A stretch of DNA of 64,000 bases, from positions 1-64,000 of the forward strand of contig JAAWJJ010000001.1 of NCBI GenBank assembly GCA_022796875.1, given 5' to 3'. The DNA comes from Eubacterium sp. (lineage in GTDB: Bacteria > Bacillota > Clostridia > Lachnospirales > Lachnospiraceae). Position numbers and translations under genes: made by a program. The notes below the pieces were generated by a model, which did no database searches, was not told where the DNA came from, and worked only from the letters and a program-made list of their open reading frames with translations. Positions 15,350-24,330 of this stretch are shown here, piece by piece (positions within the stretch are counted from its first letter, which is position 1; each line of letters opens with the position of its first letter).

Positions 15350-16617
15350 GAAATTTATATGTGTATATTGAAATAGACGGAACGGAAAAGCTGGTCGGCA
15401 ATATTATTGGAAACGGCCCGGAGGACGCCTGTTTTCAATATGCGGAACAATTTCTGGATTCGGATCATGCAAGGCCGATATCCATTAGCCTGCCGTTACA
15501 GCCGGAGAAATTTTCACCTCAGAAAACAAAAATATTTTTCGAGGGTTTGCTGCCGGAGGGGTTTTCCAGACGGGCGGTTGCGAACTGGATACATACGGAT
15601 GAAAATGATTATCTGACAATTTTGGCGTGCCTTGGACAAGAATGTATTGGAGCCATTAAAATTTTATCGGAAGAAGAAACCTCCGTTATTTCCGAATATG
15701 AGCAATTGTCGCCGGAACAGGTAAAAGCGCTTGCGGCGGAAAGGGCTGTGAAATCAACCCGGCTTTTAATCGAATCGCATCTTTCCCTGACCGGAGCTTC
15801 CGGGAAAGTCGGATTGTTTTATAATAAAGAGAATGGACGCTGGTACCTGCCGAAAGGAGAAGCGCCGAGTACTCATATTGTCAAGCAAAGCCATGTAAGG
15901 CTGGAACAGATTGTGGTAAACGAGCAGCTGTGCTTAATGGCTGCAAGAAATTTGGGAATAGACGTGGCAAACAGTTTTATTATTAATGCAGGAAACGCCA
16001 GAGATGAAGATGTTATGCTGGCTACGGAACGGTATGACAGAACGTTGTTTTCCGAACGGATCATAAGCGGCATGAAATGTCCGTTCCGTTTGCATCAGGA
16101 GGATTTTGCCCAGGCGCTTGGAATTTTTGCGTCCGAAAAGTATGAAAAAGATCATGCGGGATATTTAAAAAAGATGTTTGAAGTTCTTAGAAAATATTCT
16201 TCCGATCCAATTGCGGATCAGTTAAAACTCTGGGATATGATTATTTTTAACTATTTCATTGGGAATACAGACTGCCATATAAAAAATTTTTCTTTGCTTT
16301 ATGACAGATATTTAGGCGGAATCCGGCTGGCACCGGCATATGATATTTTGAGTACAAGAGTTTATCAGCTTACAAAGGAAATGTCTTTTAGTATTGGGGG
16401 AGTTTATGCAATAGATGAAATTACGAGAGAATCTTTTCAGGCGGCGGCAAAAGAAGTCGGATTTGGCGAAAGAATGGCGTTAGAACGTTTTGATAAACTG
16501 GCGGCAAAATTGGAAGAGGCGCTTACGAAAGCAGCCGGTGAGCTGAACAGGATGGGATTTCCATATGCAGAAGACATAAAGAACAGGATATGGGCAAACG
16601 TCCCCTGCCGAAAGTAA
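15346..16617 (+). CDS. hipA: HipA-like serine/threonine kinase toxin
   Basis: 423 residues, close to the usual 440. An N-terminal HipA_N domain (about 1-105, with FFEGLLPEGFSRRAVA) precedes the kinase domain with SLTGASGKVGLFY, the catalytic loop NYFIGNTDCHIKNFSLL and the metal-binding LAPAYDILST. HipA kinases phosphorylate glutamyl-tRNA synthetase or other targets and induce growth arrest. All catalytic motifs appear intact. It is paired with the upstream antitoxin and ends before a strong hairpin. Confidence 0.92.
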   Translation: MRNLYVYIEIDGTEKLVGNIIGNGPEDACFQYAEQFLDSDHARPISISLPLQPEKFSPQKTKIFFEGLLPEGFSRRAVANWIHTDENDYLTILACLGQECIGAIKILSEEETSVISEYEQLSPEQVKALAAERAVKSTRLLIESHLSLTGASGKVGLFYNKENGRWYLPKGEAPSTHIVKQSHVRLEQIVVNEQLCLMAARNLGIDVANSFIINAGNARDEDVMLATERYDRTLFSERIISGMKCPFRLHQEDFAQALGIFASEKYEKDHAGYLKKMFEVLRKYSSDPIADQLKLWDMIIFNYFIGNTDCHIKNFSLLYDRYLGGIRLAPAYDILSTRVYQLTKEMSFSIGGVYAIDEITRESFQAAAKEVGFGERMALERFDKLAAKLEEALTKAAGELNRMGFPYAEDIKNRIWANVPCRK

Positions 16618-16629
16618 ATAAGCGGGAAA

Positions 16630-16671
16630 GCCGCCGCTTTACAGAAGTTTTTAAGAAAGCAAAGCGGCGGC
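16630..16671. terminator. bidirectional hairpin between hipA and alpha-glucosidase
   Basis: GCCGCCGCTTT at 16630-16640 pairs perfectly with AAAGCGGCGGC at 16661-16671. A T-rich stretch follows on the plus strand at about 16683-16694. A second small hairpin, GGACTAT with ATAGTCC, is at 16696-16716. It separates convergent genes and probably terminates both. Confidence 0.65.
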
Positions 16672-16735
16672 CTGTACACGCAGGTTTTCTTTTTCGGACT
16701 ATGAACCGGATAGTCCTGCTCCATCGTCTACTGCG

Positions 16736-18418
16736 TTACTGCGGAGAATCTGGTTTTTGAAGGACAAACGCTTCATATGGCCGGAGAGTGACAGTCTGCG
16801 TATCATACGTATTTTCCGTATTGGAAATCATACAGTTGGCGCCGATAAACTCTTCCGGTATCGGGAAAGCAGTTTCCCGGTCGGAAAAACTGCAGACTAC
16901 GAGCAGTTTTTTATTTTCGAGCGTCCGGGTATAAACGAATAAATCTTCGCTGTCTTTGAAGAGCAGTTCGTATTTTCCGTATACGATTATCGGATTTTGT
17001 TTTCTCAGTGAGATCAGTTTTTTATAGTAGTGAAATATTGAGTCCGGATCCGCAGTTTCTTTTTTGGCATTGATTTCCCTGTAGTTTGGGTTAACGGCAA
17101 TCCATGGGGTACCGGAAGTGAAGCCGGCCTGTTCGGTATCGTCCCATTGCACCGGTGTCCTGGCGTTATCACGGCTTTTGAACCGTAAGCAAGGCCAGAA
17201 ATCTTCGTGGGATATGCGGCCGTTTGCACACCATTCTTTATACGCCTGAATACTTTCGATGTCGCGGAAATCTTCTGGATCCTTAAACGGATAATTGGTC
17301 ATTCCGAGTTCTTCCCCCTGATAAATGTAAGGGGTTCCCTGCATCATATGGAGGCAGGTAGCCAGCATTTTGGCGGAAATTTTCCGGTATTCCGGCCTGT
17401 CGTCGCCGAAACGCGATACGGCGCGGGGCTGGTCGTGGTTATTCCAGTACAGGCTGTTCCATGCGGTATTATAAAGCTCCGTTTGCCAGCGCGACAAAAT
17501 TTTCTTTAAAGTCGTCAGAGGTATTTTCCGGTCCGTCCACTTCCCGTATTTTCCGTCGGATTCCACATGTTCAAACTGAAAGACCATATTCAGTTCATGC
17601 GTGTCTTCGCCCGCATATTGCTTTGCCAGTTCGGTCGTAACGCCCGACGTTTCCCCGACTGTCATAATGTCATATTTCGATAGTACTTTTTCATTCATTT
17701 CCTGAAGATATTTGTGGACGTTCGGGCCATGCACACAGTAAGGTTCAAAATTTCCGTATAAACCGCTTATTTCGCCGTCCGGCATTTCTTTTGTTTTGGA
17801 GATCATGCTGATGACGTCCATGCGGAAACCGTCGATTCCTTTGTCGCACCACCATGCCATCATATCGAATATTTCCTGTCGGACTTTCGGGTTATCCCAG
17901 TTCAGATCCGGCTGCTTTTTGGAAAACAAATGCAGATAGTACATATCGGTAGCCTGATCATATTGCCAGGCAGAGCCGCCAAAGCAGGAACCCCAGTTAT
18001 TCGGGGGCGTCTGCGGATCTTTCCCCTCGCGCCAGATATAATAATCACGGTATTCGTTAATTTTGGATTTTCTGCTTTCCATAAACCATTTGTGTTCATC
18101 CGAAGTGTGGTTTACAACGAGATCCATGACGATACGGATACCCCTTTCGTGCGCCGCTGCCAGCAGTTCGTCAAAATCCTCCATAGTACCAAATTCATCC
18201 ATGATGGCCTGATAATCATTGATGTCGTATCCATTGTCGTCGTTTGGGGATTTGTAGACAGGGGACAGCCAGATTACATCGATTCCGAGATATTTCAGAT
18301 AGTCCAGCCTGCTTGTGATCCCCTTTATATCCCCGATTCCGTCTCCGTTGCTGTCCATAAAACTGCGCGGGTAAATCTGATAAATAACGGCTTCTTTCCA
18401 CCATGTTTTTTTAGTCAT
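16736..18418 (-). CDS. GH13 alpha-glucosidase, probably oligo-1,6-glucosidase
   Basis: 560 residues from ATG 18418, which has GGAGGG six bases upstream. The frame stays open to an ATG at 18529 through a repeat, but that start lacks a ribosome site. Motifs: AVIYQIYPRSF, the calcium-type loop DSNGDGIGD, nucleophile region GIDGFRMDV, acid/base MTVGETSG, and NNHDQPR. Valine after the nucleophile Asp (RMDV) is associated with alpha-1,6 preference in this subfamily, so isomaltooligosaccharides are likely substrates. There is no signal peptide; it acts in the cytoplasm. An AraC gene lies just upstream on the same strand. Confidence 0.92.
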   Translation of the reverse strand: MTKKTWWKEAVIYQIYPRSFMDSNGDGIGDIKGITSRLDYLKYLGIDVIWLSPVYKSPNDDNGYDINDYQAIMDEFGTMEDFDELLAAAHERGIRIVMDLVVNHTSDEHKWFMESRKSKINEYRDYYIWREGKDPQTPPNNWGSCFGGSAWQYDQATDMYYLHLFSKKQPDLNWDNPKVRQEIFDMMAWWCDKGIDGFRMDVISMISKTKEMPDGEISGLYGNFEPYCVHGPNVHKYLQEMNEKVLSKYDIMTVGETSGVTTELAKQYAGEDTHELNMVFQFEHVESDGKYGKWTDRKIPLTTLKKILSRWQTELYNTAWNSLYWNNHDQPRAVSRFGDDRPEYRKISAKMLATCLHMMQGTPYIYQGEELGMTNYPFKDPEDFRDIESIQAYKEWCANGRISHEDFWPCLRFKSRDNARTPVQWDDTEQAGFTSGTPWIAVNPNYREINAKKETADPDSIFHYYKKLISLRKQNPIIVYGKYELLFKDSEDLFVYTRTLENKKLLVVCSFSDRETAFPIPEEFIGANCMISNTENTYDTQTVTLRPYEAFVLQKPDSPQ

Positions 18419-18439
18419 AACAGTCCCTCCGTTTGTTTG

Positions 18440-18600
18440 CATTATGTTTTCGTTTGTATGCAGTACGCTTTTATTTGTATGCAGTACGCTTTCATTTGTC
18501 TGTAGTATGCTTTCGTCTGTGTGCAGCATGCTTTTGTTTGTATGTAGTACGCTTTCATTTGTCTGTAGTATGCTTTCGTCTGCTTGTAGTACGAAGTATG
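18440..18600. repeat. 24-bp minisatellite in the 5' region of the alpha-glucosidase gene
   Basis: About seven units of 24 bp occur, typified on the plus strand by TTTGTATGCAGTACGCTTTC or TCTGTAGTATGCTTTCGTC. On the minus strand the units read in frame as 8-residue repeats such as LQTNESV/LHTNKSV, continuous with the alpha-glucosidase frame. The repeat ends about 20 bp before the ribosome site. It could be an untranslated leader with variable copy number or an N-terminal extension. Confidence 0.9.
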
Positions 18601-18688
18601 TATTATATATTTTATATCATATATCATAGTCTATTATAATGACAAAAATCGGATTTGTCCTACTATTATCTGACTAAAAACTATATAA

Positions 18689-19606
18689 TTATGACTTTTC
18701 TTTGCGGTATTGCAAAGGAGTGGTATTTGTGCGTTTACGAAATTCCCGCAGGAAATTTCCGAGGTTGTTGTATCCGCATTCCAGACAGATTTCCATAACC
18801 GGACAGTCGGTTTCTTCGAGAAGGCGGAGCGATTGTTTGATGCGGTATTCGTTGACATATTCTATAGGGGAGAGTCCGATCGCTTTTTTAAAAAAGCGGC
18901 AGAAATACTGTTCGTTCAGGCTGATTTCTCTGGCCAGGTCCGCAATATATATTTTCTCCCTGTAATGCTCTTTTATGTAGGTCAGTATCGTTTTAATATC
19001 TTCCACATGCTTGTTATGGCTTTTTTCCGTAGGCGTAAACATGTTATAACCGGAAAGAACGGCAAGGATATGCAGCAGGGAGGATTTAATGTAGAGCTGA
19101 TTTGTCAGGTCATCGGTGACGGCGCCGTCATCTGACAGAGATTCTTCCGAAAAAACCCTGCCAAAGGAATGCATAATATCGGCAAATGAGTTCCGGACAG
19201 GAACAAATGCAGGATGCTCAGGAAAAATACAGCGGGGAAAGCGCAGTTTTCCCTGTTGTAACGGCCGGAGCAATTGAATTTGTGCGGAATCACAGGAGTC
19301 GAAGCTTAAGATTTCAGGCGAAAAGACAACCGCATCTTCGTAACTGTTTGCGGCTTTTATCGTAATACTGTGAAGTTCTCCCGGATTAATAAAATAAAGA
19401 CATTCCGAGGAAACGGTAAACGGCTCCATATTGATTTCCAGATGAAAGTTCCCGCCCGAAAAGTACAGGATTTCCGCTTCGTCGTGCCAGTGGTGTTTGA
19501 CAAGAGAGCCTTTTTGGACGGAGCGAGTCCGGTAGATCGCGCAGGGAAAAGATTTTGTGCCGTGGGAACGGATTTCTTTTAAATCGGATAATGTTGCGTC
19601 ATACAT
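18689..19606 (-). CDS. AraC family transcriptional regulator
   Basis: 305 residues. The N-terminal cupin-like sensor (HHWHDEAEILYFSGGNFHLE, about residues 37-90) precedes two C-terminal helix-turn-helix motifs (IYIADLAREISLNEQYFCRFFKK, then CPVMEICLECGYNNLGNFLREFRK). It lies about 270 bp upstream of the alpha-glucosidase gene on the same strand and probably activates it in response to an oligosaccharide. Downstream lies the 24-bp minisatellite. Confidence 0.9.
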   Translation of the reverse strand: MYDATLSDLKEIRSHGTKSFPCAIYRTRSVQKGSLVKHHWHDEAEILYFSGGNFHLEINMEPFTVSSECLYFINPGELHSITIKAANSYEDAVVFSPEILSFDSCDSAQIQLLRPLQQGKLRFPRCIFPEHPAFVPVRNSFADIMHSFGRVFSEESLSDDGAVTDDLTNQLYIKSSLLHILAVLSGYNMFTPTEKSHNKHVEDIKTILTYIKEHYREKIYIADLAREISLNEQYFCRFFKKAIGLSPIEYVNEYRIKQSLRLLEETDCPVMEICLECGYNNLGNFLREFRKRTNTTPLQYRKEKS

Positions 19607-19713
19607 GACAGGCTTTTCTCCTTTGGAAGGGGATGTAAATGTGTAATTTTAAAATATCATATAACAGAATAGGGACTGCTGCAATAAGAACGAAAAGAAA
19701 AGAGAAAGAAAAC

Positions 19714-19744
19714 GCTGCTTTTTCACGGAGTATGAAAAAGCAGC
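19714..19744 (-). terminator. rho-independent terminator of the UroD-family gene
   Basis: GCTGCTTTTTCA and TGAAAAAGCAGC form a perfect 12-bp stem with a 7-base loop. On the minus strand it is followed by a T-rich run (complement of 19688-19713). It lies 26 bp past the stop codon of the minus-strand gene 19770-20882. Confidence 0.8.
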
Positions 19745-19769
19745 CGGAATAAGAGGAACAGTGGCTTTC

Positions 19770-20882
19770 CTATCTGCAGCAATTTAAAAATGTCGTTACG
19801 TTTTCTTCTTTTGCATTTAGAGGAATTTCACATCCGCTTCGGATGATCATTCCACCGGCCATTGCCAGATCGATGAGTTTTTCACAGTAGCTTAACGTTT
19901 CGTTTACGTCGCCAAATGCCAGTATACCAGCCGGCATATCTCCGGCAATGCACTGAGAACCCTGAAGTACTTCTTTTGCTTTGACGATATTGGTAGCGCC
20001 GTCCAGTTCAAGAACCATGCTTCCGGTTGGAAGCTGTTTGAAATACGGAAGCATCAGTCCCCAGTCGGCGTCGGCATGGAGTACGGAGGTGATTCCGTGG
20101 GCGTGGAACGTTTCGATCAGCTCTTTTAAGTTCGGCCAGCAAAATTCTTCAAACATGTCCGGAGATAGGAACGTAGCGGAAGAGCGCATGGCCCAGATGC
20201 AGACGCATGATCCGGACGGGGAATTTTGCAGCGTCTGGTCAATAATATCTTTGGTCGCTCTGTTGCAGGCTTCTTTAACCAGTTCCGGTTCATCGTACAG
20301 GTCGTAGAAGAAGTCTTCCATTCCGCGTGCCAGGGAAAACAGGTCGAAAGCAGGGAAACAGGAATTGTGGAAAAATGTCGGGATTCCCTGACTGGCCCAG
20401 AACTGAATATTATGGCCTAGGTTTGCGCCAAGCTGCATAAACCTGCCGCCGACGTGTTCAAACATATGCTCGTCCGGCGGGATTGGCGGTGTCTGTATCG
20501 AAGCGAGATACGGAAACTGCCATGCCGCCAGTCCATGTTCGATGATGGTACGGTAATCCTCTTCTTTCATGATGGATTCTTCCACAAACTGGAACAGCTC
20601 GTTTTCTCCCAGTTCACGTCCAGGAACTTTCAGTTTCATCTGTTCCCCAAATGTAATATCCGCGGGACCCAGTGGAAAGACGGCGTCCGGGGATACGTCC
20701 AGTTTTTGGTAACAGGTTGTCAATGCTTTCAGAAAACTGTCGTTTCCTTCAAATAATTCTTTCTGCGTCATTCCTGCGACGACGGCGGCGTAAGTACACA
20801 AATGTCCATATACCGGAATATCCTGTTTCGCGGAAACTTTTCCAAGGCGTATGGCGTTTTGCATTTTTTCAAATTTGTTCAT
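19770..20882 (-). CDS. UroD/MtaA-family putative methyltransferase
   Basis: 370 residues of the uroporphyrinogen decarboxylase superfamily branch that includes MtaA/CmuA corrinoid methyltransferases. Landmarks are PVYGHLCTYAAVVAG near the N-terminus, the central FEEFCWPNLKELIETFHAHG, and the C-terminal GDMPAGILAFGDVNET. The MtaA zinc site is His-x-Cys plus a distant Cys. Here the equivalent is HADAD, with Asp in place of the first Cys, and RSGCEIP retains the last Cys. No heme pathway genes are nearby, so haem synthesis is unlikely. No corrinoid-protein gene is in the window. The gene is followed by its own terminator. Confidence 0.8.
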   Translation of the reverse strand: MNKFEKMQNAIRLGKVSAKQDIPVYGHLCTYAAVVAGMTQKELFEGNDSFLKALTTCYQKLDVSPDAVFPLGPADITFGEQMKLKVPGRELGENELFQFVEESIMKEEDYRTIIEHGLAAWQFPYLASIQTPPIPPDEHMFEHVGGRFMQLGANLGHNIQFWASQGIPTFFHNSCFPAFDLFSLARGMEDFFYDLYDEPELVKEACNRATKDIIDQTLQNSPSGSCVCIWAMRSSATFLSPDMFEEFCWPNLKELIETFHAHGITSVLHADADWGLMLPYFKQLPTGSMVLELDGATNIVKAKEVLQGSQCIAGDMPAGILAFGDVNETLSYCEKLIDLAMAGGMIIRSGCEIPLNAKEENVTTFLNCCR

Positions 20883-21015
20883 TTCTTTCCTCCTCGGATT
20901 CGGGTGTTAAAAGGCGGTTTTCCGATTTCACCCGGTGATTGGCATAATGTATGTCTTATACATTTTCATTGTTGTTTCTATTTTAAGCCGGGGAGAAACT
21001 TTTTGTACAATAAGT

Positions 21016-21068
21016 AAACGGCATCTGTACATATCGAAAAAGATATGCGAAGATGCCGTTTGAGTTTT
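21016..21068 (+). terminator. terminator-like hairpin with T-run
   Basis: AAACGGCATCT at 21016-21026 pairs with AGATGCCGTTT at 21051-21061, with an inner stem CATATC/GATATG. GAGTTTTTTATT follows on the plus strand. It lies just past the stop of the minus-strand LysR gene. The T-run favours the plus direction, so it may insulate against read-through in both directions. Confidence 0.6.
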
Positions 21069-21076
21069 TTATTCCA

Positions 21077-21997
21077 CTAAGTGCCGGATTGGTTTTCAAA
21101 TAAGGATACACACGTCTGAATACACTCTCTCATGTTTTTTGGTTTCCATACCGCAATGATGTCGTTTCGGATATCCAGTTCGAATTTTTTGATGTCCCTG
21201 GTTTCCAGATTTGAAAAGCTGTCTGCGAGTACAGTCCCGTTTCCAAGTTCCAGATTTGCCTGAAACGACATTTCATTCGGAACGTAACAGGAGATCATTG
21301 GAACGAAGCCTGCCTGTTCCGCCAGATGATAGAGCAGCCGGATATAATTATCGTCGTTCTCGGAAGAGAAAGCAATAAATTTTTCCTGTTTTAAATCCGA
21401 AAAATCCAGCCGCTCTTTTCTATATAACGGATTGCTTTTCGGTACGAACAGAGCAAGGTTGGTTTTAATTACCGTCTGCCATTCCAGCTTCCATTTTTCT
21501 ACGGCCGGAAGCATATGTTTGGATATGATGATCAGATCGGCAAGGCCTTTGACCAGAGAATCCAGTAACGACGCCATGTCATTGTATTCGACCATGATTT
21601 CCAGTCCGACGAGCAGTTCCTTTGTTTTTTTCAGATTTTGTATAATGATATTGTTGTCTTCCGTTAACGCCCCGATTCCGATATGAAGTTCGTCCGTCAT
21701 TCCGGATTGTATGGAATGGGCGCTGGTCAGCGATTTTTCGAAATTCTGCATCATCAGTTTCCACTCCTGGTACAACCGTTTCCCTGCCGGAGTGACCTGA
21801 AACTGGCCGTTGCCGCGAATCAGTAAATACAGCCCCAGTTCCTGTTCCAGATGGGAGATGGATTTGCTGATAAAAGGCTGCGTCATATACAGTTTTTCTG
21901 CGGCGATCGTAAAACTGCCGTATTCTACAACCGCCAGGAAAATTTTTATATGGTTTAATTTGATTCCAGATACGTCCACATATTTCATATGACCCAA
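21077..21997 (-). CDS. LysR family transcriptional regulator
   Basis: 306 residues. The N-terminal winged helix (LNHIKIFLAVVEYGSFTIAA, MTQPFISKSISHLEQELG) sits at about residues 11-60, followed by a periplasmic-binding-fold effector domain. It lies between two UroD-family genes on the same strand and probably controls one or both. A cluster of 14-bp direct repeats (22000-22058) precedes its start. Confidence 0.9.
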   Translation of the reverse strand: MGHMKYVDVSGIKLNHIKIFLAVVEYGSFTIAAEKLYMTQPFISKSISHLEQELGLYLLIRGNGQFQVTPAGKRLYQEWKLMMQNFEKSLTSAHSIQSGMTDELHIGIGALTEDNNIIIQNLKKTKELLVGLEIMVEYNDMASLLDSLVKGLADLIIISKHMLPAVEKWKLEWQTVIKTNLALFVPKSNPLYRKERLDFSDLKQEKFIAFSSENDDNYIRLLYHLAEQAGFVPMISCYVPNEMSFQANLELGNGTVLADSFSNLETRDIKKFELDIRNDIIAVWKPKNMRECIQTCVSLFENQSGT

Positions 21998-21999
21998 CC

Positions 22000-22055
22000 T
22001 TTTACTGAAATGCTATTACTGAAATACTATTACGGAAATGTTTTTCTGAAATACC
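22000..22055. repeat. short tandem repeats upstream of the LysR gene
   Basis: Units of about 14 bp are repeated roughly four times with drift (TACTGAAATGCTAT, TACTGAAATACTAT, TACGGAAATG, CTGAAATACC). They fill the gap between the UroD-family stop and the LysR start, so they may affect expression of the LysR gene. Confidence 0.7.
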
Positions 22056-22059
22056 AAAT

Positions 22060-23061
22060 TTATTTGATTCCGTATTTTTCTTCATTGTATCTACTGATTT
22101 CATCAATAAGGATTTCTCCGACTTCCGGATAAATCGTGCCCGGTCCGCCGTAAGTGATGCTCGGAATAAAGTTTTTCAGATGTCCGTATGTTTCGCATAC
22201 GCGACGGGCTTCTGCGCGGATTTCTTCTTCCGTAGCGCCGTCATGGTCGACTCCGGAGTCGATGCCGCCCATCAGAGCCATGCGCCCGTCCAGTTTTTCG
22301 GAAATCGCGATAATGTCGTTGGTAGGCAGGACGCCCTGCCATACGTCTATGCCGATATCCGCCATGTCTTCCGCAATCGGTTCACAATAGGAATCGGAGT
22401 GATGGATGACCAGAATCCCGTTTTCATGGAGGTAATCATACAGTTTTTTGTAAGGAGCTTTGAAAAATTCCCTCCATACATCTGGCGATAAAAACATTCT
22501 GTCCTTGCTGCCCCAGTCGTCATGTGACAGAATAGCGTCCGGATGGAGATTTTCAACGATAAGTTTCATATATTCTAAACGATATGCGGTGACCGTGTCA
22601 ATTAGTTCGTGCATTTCGTCAGGATAAAGCAGGAAATTGCACAGAGTATCTTCAAAAGTCATTAACATATGTAACTGTTCGAAAATACCGGTTCCCATAA
22701 TAGTTATGGACATATATTCATTAGTGTCTATAGCAGCCTTGTTTTTTTGCGCAGTTTCCCATCCGTCGGAGCAGTTTCCTCTCAGGTTCGGTACTTTCAC
22801 ATATTTCTGCCATTCTTCAATATCCTGGATTACCTGGTTTTCGGCGGTTACGATCGGAGTCGCCGCCGGCTGGTCTTCCGGGAAAGCGATATAAGTGCCC
22901 CAACGGTCGTAAGAATACGTGCCGCGGATACGGTTCCCACGGACAAACTGGAAGACCGGATCGCCGCCGATCGGTTTAAAAGCGGTGTAGTTGTTTGCCA
23001 GACGGTCAGGTTTTCCGTCTTTTTTGATGGTTTCCAAAAAGTTTTCTTTGATTGTCAGCAT
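22060..23061 (-). CDS. UroD/MtaA-family putative methyltransferase, divergent
   Basis: 333 residues from ATG 23061 (GAAAGGGG upstream); an in-frame ATG at 23181 overlaps the next gene's control region. The fold is indicated by MTFEDTLCNFLLYPDEMHEL, HDDWGSKDRMFLSPDVWREF and VIHHSDSYCEPIAEDMADIG. It keeps HHSDS where MtaA has its zinc His-x-Cys, and the C-terminal metal cysteine is absent (ITYGGPGTIYPEV). It is therefore not a classical Zn methyltransferase; similar UroD-like proteins occur widely in Clostridia beside aromatic or methoxy-compound genes. The substrate is unknown. Confidence 0.75.
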   Translation of the reverse strand: MLTIKENFLETIKKDGKPDRLANNYTAFKPIGGDPVFQFVRGNRIRGTYSYDRWGTYIAFPEDQPAATPIVTAENQVIQDIEEWQKYVKVPNLRGNCSDGWETAQKNKAAIDTNEYMSITIMGTGIFEQLHMLMTFEDTLCNFLLYPDEMHELIDTVTAYRLEYMKLIVENLHPDAILSHDDWGSKDRMFLSPDVWREFFKAPYKKLYDYLHENGILVIHHSDSYCEPIAEDMADIGIDVWQGVLPTNDIIAISEKLDGRMALMGGIDSGVDHDGATEEEIRAEARRVCETYGHLKNFIPSITYGGPGTIYPEVGEILIDEISRYNEEKYGIK

Positions 23062-23177
23062 AGTAGAACCCCTTTCTTTATCGTGATATATGTCCTGTAC
23101 AGATATCATACCATCTGCGGAAATGTCAGACAAATTCGCATCTGTCTGTACTGCTATTCCGTATCGGAATGTAAATT

Positions 23178-24086
23178 TCATCTGACTAAATAATGATGTT
23201 CAAATAATATGTTAAGAAAAGCTTCGCATAGTGGATGCATAAACAGTTGATTTTTATGCATGGCAATGATGTTTCTTTCGGGAAAGGGCGTTTTAAGCGT
23301 TATTTTTTTTAGTTTTCCCTGATTTAACCGGCGTCTGATCAGTGGTTCCGGAAGGATACCGATTCCATAATTGTTTTCCGTAAGTTTTTCGATTGCGGAC
23401 GTGGTCTGGACGGAATAAGCCGGTTCGAATATAGTTCCCTGTTCCATAAACCAGCGGCTGATTTGTTCAAACGCGCTCGAATCTTTTCCTGGGCAGATGA
23501 TGGGATAACGGGATAATTCCAGTGCGGTCAGCGGATCGTTTTCCGAAACCTGATAATCTTTTCCGGCGACGGCTACGACAGGAATAGCCGTTCCCTGAAA
23601 GCAGGTATATTCGTCCGGGCAGGAAAAAGGTGTCACGCCCATAGCAAGTTCTGTTTCGCCGGTATGCAGGCGCTCCAAACTGGAAGCCGTACTGCCGCCG
23701 CTGTATAGCCGGATTTTTGCCGCCGGGTACCGTTTCCGGAAAATTTCCAGCGCCGGCAGAATTACGGAATGTAAAGGTGTTTCTGTAGCGGAAACAGAAA
23801 GTGTCCCTATGGAATGTTCTTTTGCCTGGATCAGTTCTTTTTCACCATGGAGAAAGGCGGTAAAGGCATTTTGCACGTGTGTAAAGAGCAGGCGGCCTGC
23901 AGGAGTAAGTTCGGTGCTTCTGGATTTTCGGGAAAAAAGTTTTGTATCGAAATATTGTTCCAGTTTTTGAATTGCCTGGCTGACAGCGGGTTGTGAGATA
24001 TAAAGAGCCTGGGCGGCTTTTGAAATACTTTTTAATTGGGCGACATAATAAAAAGCCCGGTAATATTCCATATTAAAATCTAACAT
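23178..24086 (-). CDS. LysR family transcriptional regulator
   Basis: 302 residues from ATG 24086 (GGAGG upstream; an ATG at 24116 is less likely). The N-terminus YYRAFYYVAQLKSISKAAQA with YISQPAVSQAIQKLEQYFD is the LysR winged helix. It is divergent from the AtuA operon, and the 240-bp gap holds a palindrome and a 33-bp direct repeat. It is the prime candidate regulator of the C-C hydrolase operon. Confidence 0.9.
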   Translation of the reverse strand: MLDFNMEYYRAFYYVAQLKSISKAAQALYISQPAVSQAIQKLEQYFDTKLFSRKSRSTELTPAGRLLFTHVQNAFTAFLHGEKELIQAKEHSIGTLSVSATETPLHSVILPALEIFRKRYPAAKIRLYSGGSTASSLERLHTGETELAMGVTPFSCPDEYTCFQGTAIPVVAVAGKDYQVSENDPLTALELSRYPIICPGKDSSAFEQISRWFMEQGTIFEPAYSVQTTSAIEKLTENNYGIGILPEPLIRRRLNQGKLKKITLKTPFPERNIIAMHKNQLFMHPLCEAFLNILFEHHYLVR

Positions 24087-24109
24087 ACAAATCCCTCCTT
24101 GCATAATTG

Positions 24110-24223
24110 AAACCAATATATTGATTGTTCCTGATTGTAAATAGAACCAATATTTAATTATTCCTGATTGTATATGAAATCTGGTTTTATTTACAAATCC
24201 AAATAATTATAAGTTTAACTTAT
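24110..24223. promoter_or_regulatory. divergent control region with direct repeat and LysR-type palindrome
   Basis: About 33 bp are repeated directly at roughly 24110-24144 and 24145-24175 (AACCAATAT, then ATT and TTCCTGATTGTA). At 24209-24223 lies the perfect palindrome ATAAGT-TTA-ACTTAT, compatible with the T-N11-A form of LysR sites. The 24087-24330 gap between the divergent LysR and AtuA genes otherwise holds no gene. Confidence 0.6.
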
Positions 24224-24330
24224 GAAATATATAAATACTATTAATTTGAATTATATATGAGAAAGGATTAAAATGCAATCATAACAAAGGTATCAAAAAT
24301 TTTTACCGAATAATTTGAAAGGAGAGAAAG

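Noticed and set aside
18440..18600. CRISPR-like array
   Set aside because: The units are directly adjacent with no spacers, so this is a minisatellite. No cas genes are present.
19770..23061. Uroporphyrinogen decarboxylase (haem synthesis) assignment
   Set aside because: No haem-pathway neighbours, and the sequences fit the MtaA/CmuA-like branch better.
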